Notes: generated from the letters alone by a model not told the origin. Shown: positions 25,835 to 38,284, counted from the first letter of the stretch. The stretch is 64,000 bases of DNA from Pseudomonas morbosilactucae (GCF_023241715.1 NZ_JALQCW010000023.1:1-64000), one strand, 5' to 3'. Program-made: numbers and translations.

Positions 25835-25862
25835 CCCTCTTTCCCTTGCCTGGTGCCGTTGC

Positions 25863-26732
25863 ATGCCTGCACGCTTGCTGACCCTCGAAGACTCATTCAC
25901 CCGCCTGACCCTGGCGCCCCAGACAGGCGCCGCCATCGTCAACTGGAGCGTACTGGGCAGCGACCTGCCGCTGTTGCGCCACAGCGACACGGCGGCCATT
26001 GAAAGTGGCCTGCCGGGCAAGCTGGGTTGCTATGGCTTGATCCCCTGGTCCAACCGCATCGCCCAGGGCGGCTTCCAGTGCCCCGAAGGCTGGCTGCCCC
26101 TGACGCCGAACAACCCCGGCGACCCGCTGCCGATTCACGGCAGCGCCTGGCAACAACCCTGGGAAGTGCTGGAGCAGCAGGCCGACAGCGTGCTGCTGGA
26201 GTTGCACGCCGACTACCCCTTCGCCTACCGCGCCCGGCAACGGGTGCAGTTGAAGGACGGTTGCCTGAGCATTGAACTGCAGGTCACTCACCTGGATTCG
26301 GCGCCGGCCTGGCATGGCCTGGGCCTGCACCCTTACTTCCCGCGGCGGGCCGACAGTCGCTTGCAGGCCCATGCCGAGCAGGTCTGGCATTGCGCCGAGT
26401 CGCGCCTGCCCACCGAACTGGGCGCATTGCCGCCAGCATGGAATTTCCGCCAGGCCAACGACCTGCCGCCAACCCTGGTGGACAACGGTTTTACCGAGTG
26501 GGACGGCCAGTGCCGGATCATCGAAGCAAGCGCCGGCTACCAGTTGCTGTGCCAGGCCAGCGGCGCCGACTACTTCCTGCTGTACTGCCCGCCGGGTAAG
26601 GCGTTCTTCTGCTTCGAGCCGGTCAGCCACCCGGTCAATGCCCACCATCTGCCGGGGCACCCGGGGCTGCGGCTGTTGGAACAGGGGCAAAGCACCGAGC
26701 TGACGTTCAGCCTGCAGTACCAGCCCCTGTAA
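25863..26732 (+). CDS. Aldose 1-epimerase family protein
   Basis: A 289-residue cytoplasmic mutarotase-fold protein. Visible marks are YGLIPWSNRIAQGGF, LPIHGSAWQQPWEV (first catalytic-type histidine), GLGLHPYFPR (second histidine) and the acid near FCFEPVSHPVNAHH. It interconverts alpha and beta anomers of a hexose or pentose; the Pseudomonas homologues are not substrate-assigned from sequence. It follows the TRAP operon after a leaky-looking terminator and ends 6 bp from the convergent DASS gene. Confidence 0.86.
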   Translation: MPARLLTLEDSFTRLTLAPQTGAAIVNWSVLGSDLPLLRHSDTAAIESGLPGKLGCYGLIPWSNRIAQGGFQCPEGWLPLTPNNPGDPLPIHGSAWQQPWEVLEQQADSVLLELHADYPFAYRARQRVQLKDGCLSIELQVTHLDSAPAWHGLGLHPYFPRRADSRLQAHAEQVWHCAESRLPTELGALPPAWNFRQANDLPPTLVDNGFTEWDGQCRIIEASAGYQLLCQASGADYFLLYCPPGKAFFCFEPVSHPVNAHHLPGHPGLRLLEQGQSTELTFSLQYQPL

Positions 26733-26738
26733 GACGGC

Positions 26739-28217
26739 CTAGAGCCAGCCCAGCCAGCTCCAGTAGGTGGCGGCGAACACCAGCAGTAACAGGTAGCCCA
26801 CCAGGGTCACGATCACCCCGACCCGGGCGAACTGCCGGGCGGTGAAGGTTTCAGTGCCCAGGCAGACCATGTTCTGCGGGGCGTTGATCGGCAGGATAAA
26901 GCCGAAGCTCACGGCAAACCCCAGGAGCATGGTCATGCCCAGGCGACTGAAGTCCCCAGGCAGGGTTTGCAGGACCGCCATGAGGATCGGCAGCAACGCC
27001 GAGGTCAACGCGGTGGCACTGGCAAACCCCAGGTGAATCAGGATCAGGAAGCCCCCAAGGATGGCAAACACCGCCAGCGGCCCGAGCTGATCCAGCCCGG
27101 TGCGCCCCACCACCTGGCCGCCCAGCCATTGCCCGGCGTGGGTGGTCAGCAGGGCCGAACCGAGGCTGATGCCAACCCCGAAGACAATCACCGTGCCCCA
27201 GGGAATCCGCGCCTGCACGTCCTTCCAGGTCATGATGCCGATCCGTGGCAACAGCAGGACTACCAGCCCGGCGTAAGTGGTCGTGGTGGTGTCGAAGGCG
27301 TGCAACTTGCCTTCCGTGGCCCAGGCCAGAAGCAGCAGCACCGACACGCTGAGCAAGCGTTTCTGCGGACCGCTCATGGGGCCCAGCTCCGCCAGGGACT
27401 GGGCCACCGCCTCCTTGCCGCCGGGGATGCTGTCGCTTTCCGGTGGCAGCAACTTCAGCACCAGCCACAGCAGCACCACGGACATGATCAGGGCCCAGGG
27501 CGCGCCGGCAATCAGCCAGTCGATCCAGGACACGCGCTGGCCGAGCATCTTGTCCATAAAGCCCAGGGTCAGCAGGTTCTGGGCGGCGGCAGTCTGGATC
27601 CCGACGTTCCAGATGCTGGTGCCCTGGGCCACCACAATCATCAGCCCGGCGGCGATGTTCGAGCGCTTATCCACGCCAAAGGCGGCAATCACCCCCATCA
27701 TGATCGGCACCACGCAGGCGCTGCGGGCCGTGGCGCTGGGCACCAGCAGGCTGAGGAGAATGGTCACGGCAATGGCGCCGATCAGGATGCGCCGGGTGCT
27801 GGTGCCGACCCGGCTCAGGGTAATGAGAGCGATGCGCCGGTCGAGCCCGGTGTGGGTCATGGCCGCGGCGATAAACAAGGCGCCGGTGACCAGGGCCAGG
27901 GCCGAGTTGGAAAACCCGGTCAGGGCCAGGGTAATGGCGGCGGAACTGCCGTAGGTCTGGCTGGGGTCCTGCAGGGTGGGGGCGGTGCCGATCAGCACCG
28001 CCATCAGGGCGGTGATCATGATGGCGCTGGCCTCGTAGGACACTGCCTCGCTGATCCACACCACCACGGCAAACGCCAGGATCGCCAGCATGCGCTGCCC
28101 TGCTATCGGCAAGTCGGCGGGCAGGGGCAACAGCAGCACACCGATCATCGCCAGTACGGCCAGCATCAATCCCAGGGGTAAACCGGCCTTGACCGCAGGT
28201 GCTTGAGTGGCGGGCAT
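26739..28217 (-). CDS. DASS-family sodium:anion symporter (SLC13-like)
   Basis: A 492-residue inner-membrane carrier of di/tricarboxylates or related anions. The SNT-type motif appears in SATARSACVVPIMMGV, and a second, degenerate repeat is FGFILPINAPQNMVCLGT near the C terminus. Other marks are ALVTGALFIAAAMTHTGLDRRIAL and IPWGTVIVFGVGISLG. It is a single gene, convergent with the epimerase and divergent from the HD-GYP gene. Substrate not determinable by eye. Confidence 0.87.
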   Translation of the reverse strand: MPATQAPAVKAGLPLGLMLAVLAMIGVLLLPLPADLPIAGQRMLAILAFAVVVWISEAVSYEASAIMITALMAVLIGTAPTLQDPSQTYGSSAAITLALTGFSNSALALVTGALFIAAAMTHTGLDRRIALITLSRVGTSTRRILIGAIAVTILLSLLVPSATARSACVVPIMMGVIAAFGVDKRSNIAAGLMIVVAQGTSIWNVGIQTAAAQNLLTLGFMDKMLGQRVSWIDWLIAGAPWALIMSVVLLWLVLKLLPPESDSIPGGKEAVAQSLAELGPMSGPQKRLLSVSVLLLLAWATEGKLHAFDTTTTTYAGLVVLLLPRIGIMTWKDVQARIPWGTVIVFGVGISLGSALLTTHAGQWLGGQVVGRTGLDQLGPLAVFAILGGFLILIHLGFASATALTSALLPILMAVLQTLPGDFSRLGMTMLLGFAVSFGFILPINAPQNMVCLGTETFTARQFARVGVIVTLVGYLLLLVFAATYWSWLGWL

Positions 28218-28436
28218 GGGCCTAATCCTTATTCAGATGAAAGGTCGGCAGCATGCCGGGAAACACCCGCGGCCGCTTTGATAAAGGTCAAGCCCGCGGG
28301 TTTGCGCCGGTTCCAGGTCGGTAAAAAAGTGGCTTCAACGGGCTTTCGGCCGTGGCCAGAAAATATTTTCTCTCCGCGACCGCACATTTTTTTGCGCAGA
28401 AAGGTCAAAGTGCCATCAAGGCGACAAGGAGTCGAC

Positions 28437-29675
28437 GTGATCACGACCAACACTCCCGCTGCAGGTGCCTTTATGCTGAAACTCATCGCGTTGAATCAAT
28501 TGCGGATGGGCATGTACATCCATCAATTCTGCGGTTCCTGGCTGGACCACTCGTTCTGGAAAGCCGGCTTCATCCTCGACAGCCCCCAGGACTACCAGCG
28601 TCTGCAACGCTCCAATATGCACAACCTCTGGATCGACTCGGCCAAAGGCCTGGACCTTGCGCCCAGCGAGCCGGTTATGACCGAGCATGACGAGGCGCTG
28701 TCCGCGCCCACCCTGCGCCGCCCGCCCCAGGTGCCCATGAGCGAGGAACTGGAACGGGCACGCACGCTGTGCGCCCACTCCCGGCAAGCAGTGATGAACA
28801 TGTTCCAGGAGGTGCGCCTGGGCCGGGCCGTGGACATGCAGCACGCCGGCGCCCTGGTGGGGCGCATCACCGATTCCCTGCTGCGCCACCCCAACGCCCT
28901 AATCAGCCTGGCGCGGCTGAAAACCGCCGATGACTACAGCTACATGCATTCGGTGGCGGTGTGTGCCCTGATGATCGCCCTCGCTCGCCAACTGGAACTG
29001 CCCGCCCAGCAAGTGCAACAGGCCGGGATGGCCGGGCTGTTGCATGACATCGGCAAACTGACCATCCCCGACAGCATCCTCAACAAGCCGCACAAGCTAT
29101 CGGACAGCGAATACGACCAGATCAAGCACCACCCCCAGGCCGGCAGCGAGATTCTGCGACAAAGCCAGGAGGTGGACGCACTGGTGCTCGACGTGTGCCT
29201 GCATCACCACGAAAAGGTCGATGGCTCCGGCTACCCGCACCAATTGGAAGGTGAGCAGATCAGCCTGTTCGCGCAGATGGGCGCAGTCTGCGACGTGTAT
29301 GACGCGGTGACCTCAAACCGCCCCTACAACCGCGGCTGGGACCCGGCCGAGGCGATCCATCGCATGTCCGGCTGGGACGGCCATTTTGACACCCGGGTGT
29401 TCCAGGCCTTTGTCAAAAGCGTCGGCATTTACCCGGTGGGTTCCCTGGTGCGCCTGCAAAGCGGACGCCTGGGGGTGGTGCTGGAGCAACATGCCAGCTC
29501 GCTGCTGATGCCCAAGGTCAAGGTGTTCTTTTCGACCCGCTCCAACCTGCCGATCCAGCAAAGCGTGCTCGACCTGGCCAAGTTGCGCGGCCAGGAACGC
29601 ATCATCGGCCGTGAAGCCCCCGAGGACTGGGACTTCAACTACCTCGAACAGCTGTGGACCGGGGTCGCCCACTAA
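28437..29675 (+). CDS. HD-GYP domain cyclic-di-GMP phosphodiesterase
   Basis: A 412-residue cytoplasmic protein predicted to cleave c-di-GMP. The GTG at 28437 is chosen because AAGGAG lies five bases before it. Residues about 13-140 match DUF3391 (LIALNQLRMGMYIHQF...), the usual partner of HD-GYP. The catalytic part has YSYMHSVAVCALM, the HD pair H203-D204 in GLLHDIGKL, and the complete HHEKVDGSGYP signature ending at residues 265-267, so it should be active. A PilZ-unrelated C-terminal part follows (VGSLVRLQSGRLGVVLEQ). A perfect 12-bp palindrome GAAAATATTTTC lies 67 bp upstream. Confidence 0.93.
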   Translation: MITTNTPAAGAFMLKLIALNQLRMGMYIHQFCGSWLDHSFWKAGFILDSPQDYQRLQRSNMHNLWIDSAKGLDLAPSEPVMTEHDEALSAPTLRRPPQVPMSEELERARTLCAHSRQAVMNMFQEVRLGRAVDMQHAGALVGRITDSLLRHPNALISLARLKTADDYSYMHSVAVCALMIALARQLELPAQQVQQAGMAGLLHDIGKLTIPDSILNKPHKLSDSEYDQIKHHPQAGSEILRQSQEVDALVLDVCLHHHEKVDGSGYPHQLEGEQISLFAQMGAVCDVYDAVTSNRPYNRGWDPAEAIHRMSGWDGHFDTRVFQAFVKSVGIYPVGSLVRLQSGRLGVVLEQHASSLLMPKVKVFFSTRSNLPIQQSVLDLAKLRGQERIIGREAPEDWDFNYLEQLWTGVAH

Positions 29676-29702
29676 AACCCCGCCCGCCTCCTGTGTCCGG
29701 CC

Positions 29703-30191
29703 TTAGCTGCCCAAGCTCAGGCCATTGGCCGGCAGCGGCAGCGCGGTCTTGTAGCGCACCTGCTTGAGGGCAAAGCTGGAGCGGATATTGGCCACCCCCG
29801 GCACCTTGGTCAGGAAGTCCATCATGAAGCGCTCCAAGGACTGGATGGTCGGCACCAGCACCCGGATCAAATAATCCGGGTCACCTGCCATCAGGTAGCA
29901 CTCCATGACTTCCGGGCGGTCGGCGATGGCTTCTTCAAAGTGCTGCAGGGCCTCCTCCACCTGTTTCTCCAGACTGACGTGAATGAACACGTTGACGTGC
30001 AGCCCCAGCAGCTCGGCATCCAGCAGGGTCACCTGCTCGCGGATCACCCCCAACTCCTCCATGGCCTTGACCCGGTTGAAACACGGGGTGGGCGACAGGT
30101 TCACCGAACGGGCCAAGTCGGCGTTGGTGATGCGGGCATTCTCCTGAAGGCTGTTGAGAATGCCGATGTCCGTACGGTCCAGTTTGCGCAT
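29703..30191 (-). CDS. bkdR: Lrp/AsnC-family activator of the bkd operon, BkdR
   Basis: A 162-residue regulator, [20 protein letters not shown], with the AsnC helix-turn-helix [30 protein letters not shown]. The effector-binding RAM domain follows ([32 protein letters not shown]). It matches the P. putida BkdR in size and sequence style; that protein activates bkd when branched-chain amino acids, especially L-valine, are present. The ATG at 30191 is used; AGAAGG lies 12 bases upstream, rather far. It is divergent from bkdA1 with a shared spacer, the known arrangement. Confidence 0.94.
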   Translation of the reverse strand: MRKLDRTDIGILNSLQENARITNADLARSVNLSPTPCFNRVKAMEELGVIREQVTLLDAELLGLHVNVFIHVSLEKQVEEALQHFEEAIADRPEVMECYLMAGDPDYLIRVLVPTIQSLERFMMDFLTKVPGVANIRSSFALKQVRYKTALPLPANGLSLGS

Positions 30192-30215
30192 GAGATAAAA
30201 CAACCTTCTTTTTGT

Positions 30216-30246
30216 GGTTATGCAGAATTTTTATCTGCAAATAACC
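30216..30246. promoter_or_regulatory. Candidate BkdR operator
   Basis: A nested dyad in the bkdR-bkdA1 spacer: TGCAGA (30221-30226) and TCTGCA (30234-30239) are perfect inverted repeats, and outside them GGTTAT (30216-30221) faces ATAACC (30241-30246) with a one-base offset. The site is AT-rich, about 30 bp, and next to the bkdR start, as expected for an Lrp-type protein that represses itself and activates bkd. The assignment is inference. Confidence 0.5.
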
Positions 30247-30384
30247 GCCAGCGCAATGAAACACAGATAAATATTCTCCTTGGCCCGGCCTATGATGTTT
30301 GTAGGACAAGATTTCCCTTACCCAGGGAATGACAGTCAGCTAAGCGCGCCCAATTACAAGAATTCACAAGATCGAGCGTAATAA

Positions 30385-31623
<1,239 letters not shown>

Positions 31624-31624
31624 C

Positions 31625-32683
31625 ATGAACGATCACAACAACGCTATCCAGTTGGACACCGCCATGACCACGACCACCATGACCATGATCCAGGCCCTGC
31701 GCTCGGCCATGGATGTGATGCTTGAGCGTGACGACAACGTCGTGGTGTTCGGCCAGGACGTCGGCTACTTCGGCGGCGTGTTCCGCTGCACCGAGGGCCT
31801 GCAGGCCAAGTACGGCACCTCGCGGGTCTTCGATGCGCCAATTTCCGAAAGCGGCATCGTCGGTGCAGCCATCGGCATGGGCGCCTACGGCCTGCGGCCA
31901 GTGGCGGAAATCCAGTTCGCCGACTACGTCTACCCGGCCTCGGACCAGATCATTTCCGAAGCCGCGCGCCTGCGTTATCGCTCCGCCGGTCAGTTCACCG
32001 CGCCCATGACCCTGCGCATGCCTTGCGGCGGCGGCATCTACGGCGGCCAGACCCACAGCCAGAGCATCGAGGCGATGTTCACCCAGGTCTGTGGCCTGCG
32101 CACCGTCATGCCGTCCAACCCCTACGACGCCAAGGGCCTGCTGATCGCCTCCATCGAAAACGATGACCCGGTGATCTTTCTCGAACCCAAGCGCCTGTAC
32201 AACGGCCCGTTCGACGGCCACCACGATCGCCCCGTTACGCCCTGGTCGAAACACCCGTCGGCGCAAGTGCCGGACGGCTACTACAAAGTGCCGCTGGACG
32301 TGGCGGCCATCACCCGTCCGGGCAAGGACGTGACCATCCTGACCTACGGCACCACCGTCTATGTGTCGCAAGTGGCGGCCGAGGAAACCGGCATCGACGC
32401 CGAGGTCATCGACCTGCGCAGCCTGTGGCCCCTGGACCTGGACACCATCGTCAAGTCGGTGAAAAAGACCGGCCGCTGTGTGGTGGTGCATGAAGCCACG
32501 CGCACCTGCGGTTTCGGTGCCGAGCTGGTGTCGCTGGTGCAGGAACACTGCTTCCACCACCTGGAAGCCCCGATCGAACGCGTCACGGGTTGGGACACGC
32601 CCTACCCCCACGCGCAGGAGTGGGCGTATTTCCCAGGGCCGTCCCGAGTGGGCGCGGCGCTGCAACGGGTCATGGAGGTCTGA
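31625..32683 (+). CDS. bkdA2: Branched-chain 2-oxoacid dehydrogenase E1 beta subunit
   Basis: Partner subunit of E1, 352 residues, starting MNDHNNAIQL one base after the bkdA1 stop. A Thr/Met-rich head is followed by MIQALRSAMDVMLERDDNVVVFGQDVG, the transketolase pyrimidine-binding fold (shown as a region, residues about 21-47). FDAPISESGIVGAAIGMG, AEIQFADYVYPASDQI and the C-terminal domain VIDLRSLWPLDLDTI come next. Together with BkdA1 it forms the alpha2beta2 tetramer. Its stop is immediately followed by bkdB. Confidence 0.95.
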   Translation: MNDHNNAIQLDTAMTTTTMTMIQALRSAMDVMLERDDNVVVFGQDVGYFGGVFRCTEGLQAKYGTSRVFDAPISESGIVGAAIGMGAYGLRPVAEIQFADYVYPASDQIISEAARLRYRSAGQFTAPMTLRMPCGGGIYGGQTHSQSIEAMFTQVCGLRTVMPSNPYDAKGLLIASIENDDPVIFLEPKRLYNGPFDGHHDRPVTPWSKHPSAQVPDGYYKVPLDVAAITRPGKDVTILTYGTTVYVSQVAAEETGIDAEVIDLRSLWPLDLDTIVKSVKKTGRCVVVHEATRTCGFGAELVSLVQEHCFHHLEAPIERVTGWDTPYPHAQEWAYFPGPSRVGAALQRVMEV

Positions 32684-33979
32684 ATGGGCACGCACGTTAT
32701 CAAGATGCCGGACATCGGCGAAGGCATCGCAGAAGTGGAACTGGCGCAGTGGCACGTGAAAGTCGGCGACCTGGTGATTGAAGACCAGGTGCTGGCGGAC
32801 GTGATGACCGACAAAGCCATGGTCGACATCCCCTCCCCGGTTCACGGCAAGGTGATTTCCCTGGGCGGCGAGCCCGGTGAAGTGATGGCCGTGGGCAGCA
32901 TCCTGATCAGCATCGAAGTGGAAGGCGCGGGCAACCTCAAGGAGGCCGCCCAGGCCCCTGCGGCGGCAAAAGAAGCGGCGCCTGCGCCGCAGCCGGCACC
33001 CGCCGTTGCAACGCCGTCGGTGGAAAAAACCGCGCTCGAGAACAAGCCCGCCTCCTGCCGCGCGGCGCCCCAGGCGCCGGTGGCCCGAGAGGCCGACGAA
33101 CGCCCCCTGGCTTCGCCGGCCGTGCGCAAACACGCCTTGGACCTGGGCATCCAGCTGCGCCTGGTGCAAGGCAGCGGCCCCGCCGGGCGCGTGCTCCACG
33201 AAGACCTGGACGCCTACCTGGCCCAGGACAGCCAACCGTCGCGCAGCCACTCGACCGCAGGCCCGGCCTACGCCGAGCGCCACGATGAAGAGCAGGTCCA
33301 GGTGATCGGCATGCGCCGTAAGATCGCCCAGCGCATGCAGGAAGCCACCCAGCGCGCCGCCCACTTCAGCTACGTCGAGGAAGTGGACGTCACCGCCGTG
33401 GAAGAACTGCGTGCCCAGCTCAATGAAAAACACGGCGCCAGCCGCGGCAAGCTGACCTTGCTGCCGTTTCTGGTGCGGGCCCTGGTCGTGGCCCTGCGGG
33501 ACTTCCCGCAGATCAACGCCCGTTACGACGATGAAGCCCAGGTCATCACCCGCCACGGCGCGGTGCATGTCGGGGTTGCCACCCAAAGCGACGTCGGCCT
33601 GATGGTGCCGGTGGTGCGCCACGCCGAAGCCCGCAGCCTGTGGGGCAATGCCGAGGAAATCTCGCGCCTGGCCAAGGCCGCCCGCAGCGGCAAGGCAGCG
33701 CGGGACGAACTGTCCGGCTCCACCATCACCCTCACCAGCCTCGGCGCCCTGGGCGGCATCGTCAGCACCCCAGTGCTCAACCTGCCGGAAGTGGCGATTG
33801 TCGGGGTCAACAAAATCGTCGAGCGCCCCGTGGTGATCAAGGGCCAGATTGTGATCCGCAAGATGATGAACCTCTCCAGTTCCTTCGATCACCGGGTGAT
33901 TGATGGCATGGACGCAGCGCAATTCATCCAGGCCATTCGCGGCCTGCTGGAACAACCCGCCACCTTGTTTGTGGATTGA
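32684..33979 (+). CDS. bkdB: Branched-chain 2-oxoacid dehydrogenase E2 (lipoamide acyltransferase)
   Basis: Core acyltransferase, 431 residues. It has an N-terminal lipoyl domain with the lipoylated lysine K44 in [13 protein letters not shown], then an Ala/Pro linker. The peripheral-subunit-binding domain follows ([19 protein letters not shown]), a second linker, and the catalytic domain with [15 protein letters not shown] (H403, D407). It transfers the branched acyl group from E1 to CoA. It starts at the base after the bkdA2 stop and overlaps nothing downstream; lpdV begins 17 bp later. Confidence 0.96.
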   Translation: MGTHVIKMPDIGEGIAEVELAQWHVKVGDLVIEDQVLADVMTDKAMVDIPSPVHGKVISLGGEPGEVMAVGSILISIEVEGAGNLKEAAQAPAAAKEAAPAPQPAPAVATPSVEKTALENKPASCRAAPQAPVAREADERPLASPAVRKHALDLGIQLRLVQGSGPAGRVLHEDLDAYLAQDSQPSRSHSTAGPAYAERHDEEQVQVIGMRRKIAQRMQEATQRAAHFSYVEEVDVTAVEELRAQLNEKHGASRGKLTLLPFLVRALVVALRDFPQINARYDDEAQVITRHGAVHVGVATQSDVGLMVPVVRHAEARSLWGNAEEISRLAKAARSGKAARDELSGSTITLTSLGALGGIVSTPVLNLPEVAIVGVNKIVERPVVIKGQIVIRKMMNLSSSFDHRVIDGMDAAQFIQAIRGLLEQPATLFVD

Positions 33980-33996
33980 TGATCCGTGGAGCACCC

Positions 33997-35388
<1,392 letters not shown>

Positions 35389-35580
35389 ACAGAAAAACCG
35401 GCGGCGTGAATCGGCACCCCGTGGCGGAGGAGGAAAGATCGTGAGCAGGCTAAGATTTTTGCCGTTCCCCCCATCGCCCGGGCTGCGATTTACCCCTGGA
35501 ATGCAGTATTGTTGTGCCCATCCAAAAAAACGTCAGAAGCCTTGAGCCGTTGCGGCGGTTGTTAAGCGATAGAGGGTGTC

Positions 35581-36600
35581 ATGGGTAACGAAAGTATCAA
35601 TTGGGACAAGTTGGGTTTTGACTACATCAAGACAGATAAACGCTATCTGTCGCACTGGCGTGACGGCGCCTGGGACTCAGGCTCCCTGACCGAAGACAAT
35701 GTGCTGCACATCAGCGAGGGCTCCACCGCCCTGCACTACGGCCAGCAATGCTTCGAAGGCCTCAAGGCCTACCGTTGCAAGGACGGCTCGATCAACCTGT
35801 TCCGCCCGGACCAGAACGCCGCCCGCATGCAACGCAGCTGCGCACGCCTGCTGATGCCCCAGGTGTCCACCGAGCAGTTCATCGAAGCCTGCAAGGAAGT
35901 GGTTCGTGCCAACGAGCGCTTCATCCCGCCCTACGGCACCGGCGGCGCCCTGTACCTGCGTCCGTTCGTGATCGGCGTGGGTGACAACATCGGCGTGCGC
36001 ACCGCCCCCGAGTTCATCTTCTCGATCTTCTGCATCCCGGTCGGCGCCTACTTCAAGGGCGGCCTGACCCCGCACAACTTCCTGATCTCCAGCTACGACC
36101 GTGCGGCACCGCAAGGCACCGGCGCCGCCAAGGTCGGTGGCAACTACGCCGCCAGCCTGATGCCCGGCTCCCAGGCCAAGAAGGCCAGCTTCGCCGACTG
36201 CATCTACCTGGACCCGCTGACCCACACCAAGATCGAGGAAGTCGGTTCGGCCAACTTCTTCGGCATCACCCACGACAACAAATTCGTCACCCCGAACTCG
36301 CCATCGGTACTGCCGGGCATCACCCGCCTGTCGCTGATCGAGCTGGCCAAGACCCGTCTGGGCCTGGAAGTGATCGAAGGCGACGTGCTGATCGACAAGC
36401 TCTCGGACTTCAAGGAAGCCGGTGCCTGCGGTACCGCTGCGGTGATCACGCCGATCGGCGGCATCGAGTACCAGGAAAAACTGCACGTGTTCTTCAGCGA
36501 AAAAGAAGTCGGCCCGATCACCCAGAAGCTCTACAAAGAGCTGACCGGAGTGCAGACCGGCGACGTGGAAGCGCCAGAGGGCTGGATCGTCAAGGTCTGA
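35581..36600 (+). CDS. ilvE: Branched-chain amino acid aminotransferase
   Basis: PLP enzyme of fold type IV, 339 residues, interconverting Val, Leu, Ile and their 2-oxo acids with glutamate. The PLP lysine is K184 in GAAKVGGNYAAS; other marks are FEGLKAYR, YLRPFVIG, KIEEVGSANFFG and LPGITRLSL. The form is the longer, eukaryote-like BCAT group. It is separated from lpdV by 192 bp without an obvious terminator and supplies the substrates for the bkd complex. It ends in a clear intrinsic terminator. Confidence 0.94.
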   Translation: MGNESINWDKLGFDYIKTDKRYLSHWRDGAWDSGSLTEDNVLHISEGSTALHYGQQCFEGLKAYRCKDGSINLFRPDQNAARMQRSCARLLMPQVSTEQFIEACKEVVRANERFIPPYGTGGALYLRPFVIGVGDNIGVRTAPEFIFSIFCIPVGAYFKGGLTPHNFLISSYDRAAPQGTGAAKVGGNYAASLMPGSQAKKASFADCIYLDPLTHTKIEEVGSANFFGITHDNKFVTPNSPSVLPGITRLSLIELAKTRLGLEVIEGDVLIDKLSDFKEAGACGTAAVITPIGGIEYQEKLHVFFSEKEVGPITQKLYKELTGVQTGDVEAPEGWIVKV

Positions 36601-36619
36601 TCGCGCCCGGCTCCACCCA

Positions 36620-36652
36620 GCCCGCCCCTGCTTGCCAGGGGCGGGCTTTTTT
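36620..36652 (+). terminator. Rho-independent terminator of ilvE
   Basis: GCCCGCCCCTG and CAGGGGCGGGC form a perfect 11-bp stem with a 5-nt loop (CTTGC), followed by six T residues. It begins 20 bp after the stop codon. This is the clearest intrinsic terminator in the window. Confidence 0.92.
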
Positions 36653-36729
36653 ATGCCGACAAGCCCAACTGTCAGCCTATTTCCGAGGGGCATCAGACTT
36701 ATCTTGCCGAGCCAGGGTAGCGATCTATA

Positions 36730-36744
36730 TGATAAGCGTTATCA
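36730..36744. promoter_or_regulatory. Fur box upstream of the ECF sigma gene
   Basis: TGATAAGCGTTATCA is a palindrome with 6-bp perfect arms that fits the Fur 7-1-7 style core (TGATAAT-N-ATTATCA) with changes at the centre. It lies 33 bp before the sigma factor start, so iron-replete Fur would repress the sigma/FecR/receptor unit. Confidence 0.78.
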
Positions 36745-36777
36745 TTCGCGCCTTTCCTGCCCCGGTATCTTTTCGCC

Positions 36778-37299
36778 ATGCCTTCACCTGCTCAAGCCAG
36801 TGCCAGCGATCTGACCCAGCTGTATCGCCAGCAACATCAGTGGCTGAAGAACTGGCTGCGCCTGCGGCTGAACTGCTCCGACAGCGCCGCCGACCTGGCC
36901 CAGGACACCTTTGTGCGGCTGCTGGCCAAGCCCGAGCCGGTGCAGATCCAGGCGCCGCGGAGCTTCCTGGCCAAGGTGGCGCAGAGCGTACTGAGCAACC
37001 ACTACCGGCGCCAGAAGCTGGAGCGGGCCTACCTTGAAGCGTTGCAGCAGTTGCCCGCCCATGTCGTGCCAGACCTGGAGACCCAGGCCATCCTCCTGGA
37101 AACCCTGACCCAGCTGGATGCCGTGCTCGAACGCCTGGAGCCCGCAGTACGCCAGGCCTTTCTCTGGTCGCAGCTCGATGGCCTGGGCCATGAACAGATC
37201 GCCGAGCGCCTGCAAATCTCGGTCACCACGGTCAAGCGCTACATCGTCAAGGCCGGGGCCCAGTGCATCCTCTTCGACGACAGCCTGGGGCTCTCGTGA
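36778..37299 (+). CDS. ECF sigma factor, FecI-like
   Basis: A 173-residue iron-starvation sigma factor. Region 2 (LYRQQHQWLKNWLRLRLNCS...ADLAQDTFVRLL) and region 4 (LDGLGHEQIAERLQISVTTVKRYIVKA) are intact. It would direct RNA polymerase to the receptor promoter when the receptor senses its siderophore through STN and FecR. Its stop overlaps the GTG start of fecR (GTGA). A Fur box precedes it. Confidence 0.92.
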   Translation: MPSPAQASASDLTQLYRQQHQWLKNWLRLRLNCSDSAADLAQDTFVRLLAKPEPVQIQAPRSFLAKVAQSVLSNHYRRQKLERAYLEALQQLPAHVVPDLETQAILLETLTQLDAVLERLEPAVRQAFLWSQLDGLGHEQIAERLQISVTTVKRYIVKAGAQCILFDDSLGLS

Positions 37300-38284
37300 A
37301 ACCGTCCTTGAGCACCGCGCCCCAAGCCCTCGACCTGGATATGGCCGAGCAGGCCATGCAATGGCAGCTCGACCTGCAAGAACCCGAGGTCAGTTCCGCC
37401 ACCCTCGCCGCCTGGCAACGCTGGCGCCAGGCCCATCCGCAGCATGAGCAAGCCTGGCAACGGGCCGAGGCCCTGACCCAGCGCCTGCAGCAGGTGCGCA
37501 GCCAGGGCCACAGCGAACTGGCCCGCGCCACCCTGGCACCGAACCTCGGCCGCCGCCGTGCCCTCAAGCAACTGGGCCTGCTGCTGGCGGCCGGTGCCGG
37601 GGCCTGGGCCGCACGGGACACCGCCCTGATGCAGGATTGGAGCGCCGACTACAGCACCCAGGTCGCCAACAACGACGCGTCACCCTGGCCGACCAGACCC
37701 AGGTGCAGCTCAACACGGATACCGCAATCGCGGTGCGCTTCGATCAGCAGCAGCGGCGCATCAAACTGCTGCGCGGCGAGTTGCTGCTCACATTGACGCG
37801 GCAAACCTCGGCCCTGCCCCTGAGCGTTGAAACCGCCGAAGGCTGGATCGACAGCGCGTCGGCGCGCTTCAGTGTGCGCCAACAAGCCGGGCACACCGAA
37901 CTGGTGGTCTACCAGGGCAACCTGACCCTGCGCCCGCGGGATACCGGGCACGCGAGCTTGTCCCTGGCAGCCGGCGAGTTGGCCCGTTTCAATCGTCACG
38001 GCCTGCTGCTGCGCCAGGCCCAAAACAACCCGCAACCGGCCTGGAGCCTGGGAATGCTGGTGGCCCAGGGGCAGCCCCTGGCGGAGTTTCTCGAGGAGTT
38101 GGGGCGTTACCGCCCGGGCCACCTGGCCTGCGACCCGAGCCTGGCCAGGCTGCCGGTTTCGGGGACCTTTCCCTTGGGCGATACCGACCGCGTGCTGTTC
38201 GCCGTGGCCGAGACCCTGCACCTGCAGGTCCGTCAATTCACACGTTATTGGGTGACCCTGAAACCCCGCACCGACCTGGGTTAA
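37296..38284 (+). pseudogene. FecR-family anti-sigma/sigma regulator with a frameshift
   Basis: Starts at GTG overlapping the sigma stop: VKPSLSTAPQALDLDMAEQA, with the cytoplasmic anti-sigma domain (WQRWRQAHPQHEQAWQRAE) and a membrane helix (QLGLLLAAGAGAWAA). Near 37665-37668 the reading frame changes. The upstream frame reads DYSTQVANND then decays into nonsense to 37796, while the periplasmic FecR part (RRVTLADQTQVQLNTDTA...) continues in the -1 frame to 38284. The total of 989 bp is one short of a multiple of three. Inserting one base restores VGEQRRVTLAD-like sequence typical of the family. It is either a true inactivating deletion or a sequencing error. Confidence 0.85.
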
